Assembly (NCBI GenBank): GCA_947496705.1
Contig: CANMDW010000008.1
Location: forward strand, 62,001-126,000
Direction: 5' to 3'
Length of the DNA stretch: 64,000 nt
From: an uncultured Aquimarina sp.
Lineage (GTDB): Bacteria > Bacteroidota > Bacteroidia > Flavobacteriales > Flavobacteriaceae
The notes beneath the pieces were generated by a model. That model was not told where the DNA came from. It saw only the letters and a list, made by a program, of their open reading frames with translations, and made no database searches. Positions 63,601 through 64,000 of the stretch are shown in pieces; positions within the stretch are counted from its first letter, which is position 1; the number at the start of each line of letters is the position of its first letter. The translations under genes were made by a program, and so were the position numbers.

Positions 63601-63925
63601 ACCCTCCATTATCCAGGATTCCGGCTTTCTGGGTTATATTTTCAAAGGTTAAATCACCTTTATTGATATAAAGCTCATCTCCTACGAGGTTTCCTGTAAA
63701 AAATATGTCTTGTAAACCATCATTATTAAAATCGGCAATACCTACCCCTCCTCCTCCATAATAGTTGGAATATAAAAGGATATTTCTGTCTTTAAGGTCA
63801 ACTATCTTATTATTAAAAGTAACCTCAGTTTGACTAGATGGAAGTAGTGTAAAAAGTTTACTTTCCTGGGCTTTTACATTCATTAAAAACAAAAAGCCAA
63901 TCCAAAAAATAGTTGCTGTTTTCAT
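60611..63925 (-). CDS. Large FG-GAP/VCBS repeat protein with ASPIC/UnbV domain
   Basis: The 1104-residue protein has a signal peptide (FWIGFLFLMNVKAQ). It has more than a dozen VCBS/FG-GAP calcium-loop repeats (GIADFNNDGLQDIFFTGNLV, ALADVNGDGYIDIYV, DAADINNDGLLDIMVAD), an ASPIC/UnbV domain (about 545-610, GTKITVHYGDEKQF and VDWPNGKTTIL) and further repeats. The predicted fold is two beta-propellers on the cell surface. Such proteins accompany SusCD loci. The region before its start (63926-64000) has no gene. Confidence 0.9.
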   Translation of the reverse strand: MKTATIFWIGFLFLMNVKAQESKLFTLLPSSQTEVTFNNKIVDLKDRNILLYSNYYGGGGVGIADFNNDGLQDIFFTGNLVGDELYINKGDLTFENITQKAGILDNGGWSSGVALADVNGDGYIDIYVCRELYDDDPQLRKNKLYINNGDLTFSEQAAKFGIDNDQRTRHATFFDYNNDGLLDLFLLNQPPNPGSYSKFFGIDLKKDLQYASKLYKNVGNTHYVDVSNEAGVLRTSNANSVSASDFNNDGYTDLYIANDFYLPDFFYINNQDGTFTNVADTALKHMSYFSMGVDAADINNDGLLDIMVADMAAEDNIRLKSNMSGMNPQAFWKVVNQGGHYQYMFNTLQLNNGNGTYSEIAELANISSTDWSWANLMADFDNDGLKDIYVTNGLLRDIRNTDANKKMADYVVDVANTFVKNNPNAGDVSIWDILDLKKTVEILPSERLKNYAYKNNGDYTFTKVMDDWGLDQKTFSNGAAYADLDNDGDLEIVVNNINEEAFIYKNNTRENFISNFLRLKLKDKDHRNTLGTKITVHYGDEKQFVETTNVRGIYSTSEQIAHFGLGSVENVDEIIVDWPNGKTTILKNIKTNQDITLFMDEAISKDVKKDEVSNPVFKEITGLQKLVHIHKENNFDDYKDQVLLPHKLSQFGPALAVADVNNDDLPDVYVGAAVGNTASLYIQNTLGTFTEADQESFKVDNEKEDLDAVFFDVDTDGDKDLYVVSGGNEYSSKSKNYIDRLYLNDGKGNFTKAEGLMLPTVSGSCVIPSDFDKDGDLDVFIGGRLFPGTYPAPVSSYILENRKGELVDVTQQIAPELKDLGMVTDAVWDDFDQDGDQDLIIVGEWMSITIFENKKGQFTKSSVSGLHNSSGWWFSIEKGDFDNDGDTDFIAGNLGLNYKYKTSEEKPFDIYFEDFDKNGSRDIVLGYYNSGKHYPVRGFSCSAQQVPELKEKIKKYDLFASLEINEVYGNDNLQEALHYEAQTFATSYVENLGDGTFKLTALPNKAQFSSVHDILIKDFNNDKNLDILLAGNLYVSEIETMRNDAGTGLLLFGNGAGGFIPQTITESGFFTNGDVKKIRMIEKQKLVLVANNNGILQSFILCKQ

Positions 63926-64000
63926 GGCCTTTAAGATAAAAAAGGTATCTAAAAATTACAAGTACCCTTAATCTGTCGTAGTAAGCCTATCTTAGGGGTC

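Noticed and set aside
27300..64000. Extension of the stress regulon into the right half
   Set aside because: I found no TGAC-N4-GTCA site with a convincing -7 box in front of a gene; the copies at 41803 and 43406 have weak boxes and face no gene.
1..64000. Prophage, conjugative element or integron
   Set aside because: No integrase, structural phage gene, relaxase or attachment duplication was seen; only an IS21 relic is recognisable.

Overview
The window is AT-rich DNA from a member of the Bacteroidota, almost certainly a Flavobacteriaceae-type bacterium. The evidence is SusC/SusD pairs, a type IX secretion sorting-domain remnant, short Crp/Fnr regulators, A-rich start regions and the lineage-specific -7 promoter box TAnnTTTG. 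No rRNA, tRNA, CRISPR array or intact transposase was seen.

Region 1 (about 1-27.1 kb) is a stress, low-oxygen and redox island. It carries a GT4 glycosyltransferase with a GH130 phosphorylase-like enzyme, superoxide dismutase and peroxiredoxin. A PAS histidine kinase is paired with a receiver-Crp hybrid regulator (4020-6772). Next come an L,D-transpeptidase, an S1C/PDZ protease with an OmpA lipoprotein, LigD polymerase plus DUF2267, remnants of DnaJ and OsmC, and an extra FtsH. A sulfide-detoxification set follows (TauE, persulfide dioxygenase-rhodanese, SQR), then a cytochrome c, a copper-type TonB receptor, cytochrome bd oxidase and a broken SDR. The main discovery is an FNR-like operator, TGAC-N4-GTCA, in front of 13 transcription units. 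Its centre lies exactly 36.5 bp from the last base of a TAnnTTTG-like -7 box in every case (a 14th, weak case is near 15978). That is class II activator geometry; the hybrid regulator is the best candidate. Several regulon members are disrupted (ligD, dnaJ, osmC, tauE, sqr, cupin, SDR), so the regulon seems to be eroding here, unless these are sequence errors. One operator drives a leftward transcript of about 385 nt with no recognisable gene (8757 to 8372).

Region 2 (27.3-40.9 kb) is a polysaccharide utilization locus: sulfatase, GH3, esterase, GH144-type glucanase, SusD, SusC and a beta-propeller/LuxR-type transmembrane sensor. GH144 with GH3 points to beta-1,2-glucan; the sulfatase is unusual for that substrate.

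Region 3 (40.9-44.4 kb) is rearranged. It holds a leucine-rich-repeat-like gene built of seventeen exact 60-bp units, an in-frame stop followed by a 59-codon extension, a duplicated intergenic module of about 250 bp, and relics of other genes (including a LytTR domain).

Region 4 (44.4-59.2 kb) is a mixed accessory stretch. It has a short Crp/Fnr regulator with AhpD-like, flavodoxin-fold and HD proteins, then DJ-1, GNAT, DoxX, HAD, serine hydrolase, PKD lipoprotein and AraC-TPR genes. Remnants of PanE, a GNAT, IS21 IstA and a T9SS cargo lie among them. Region 5 (59.9-63.9 kb) has CutC and a large FG-GAP/ASPIC-UnbV protein.
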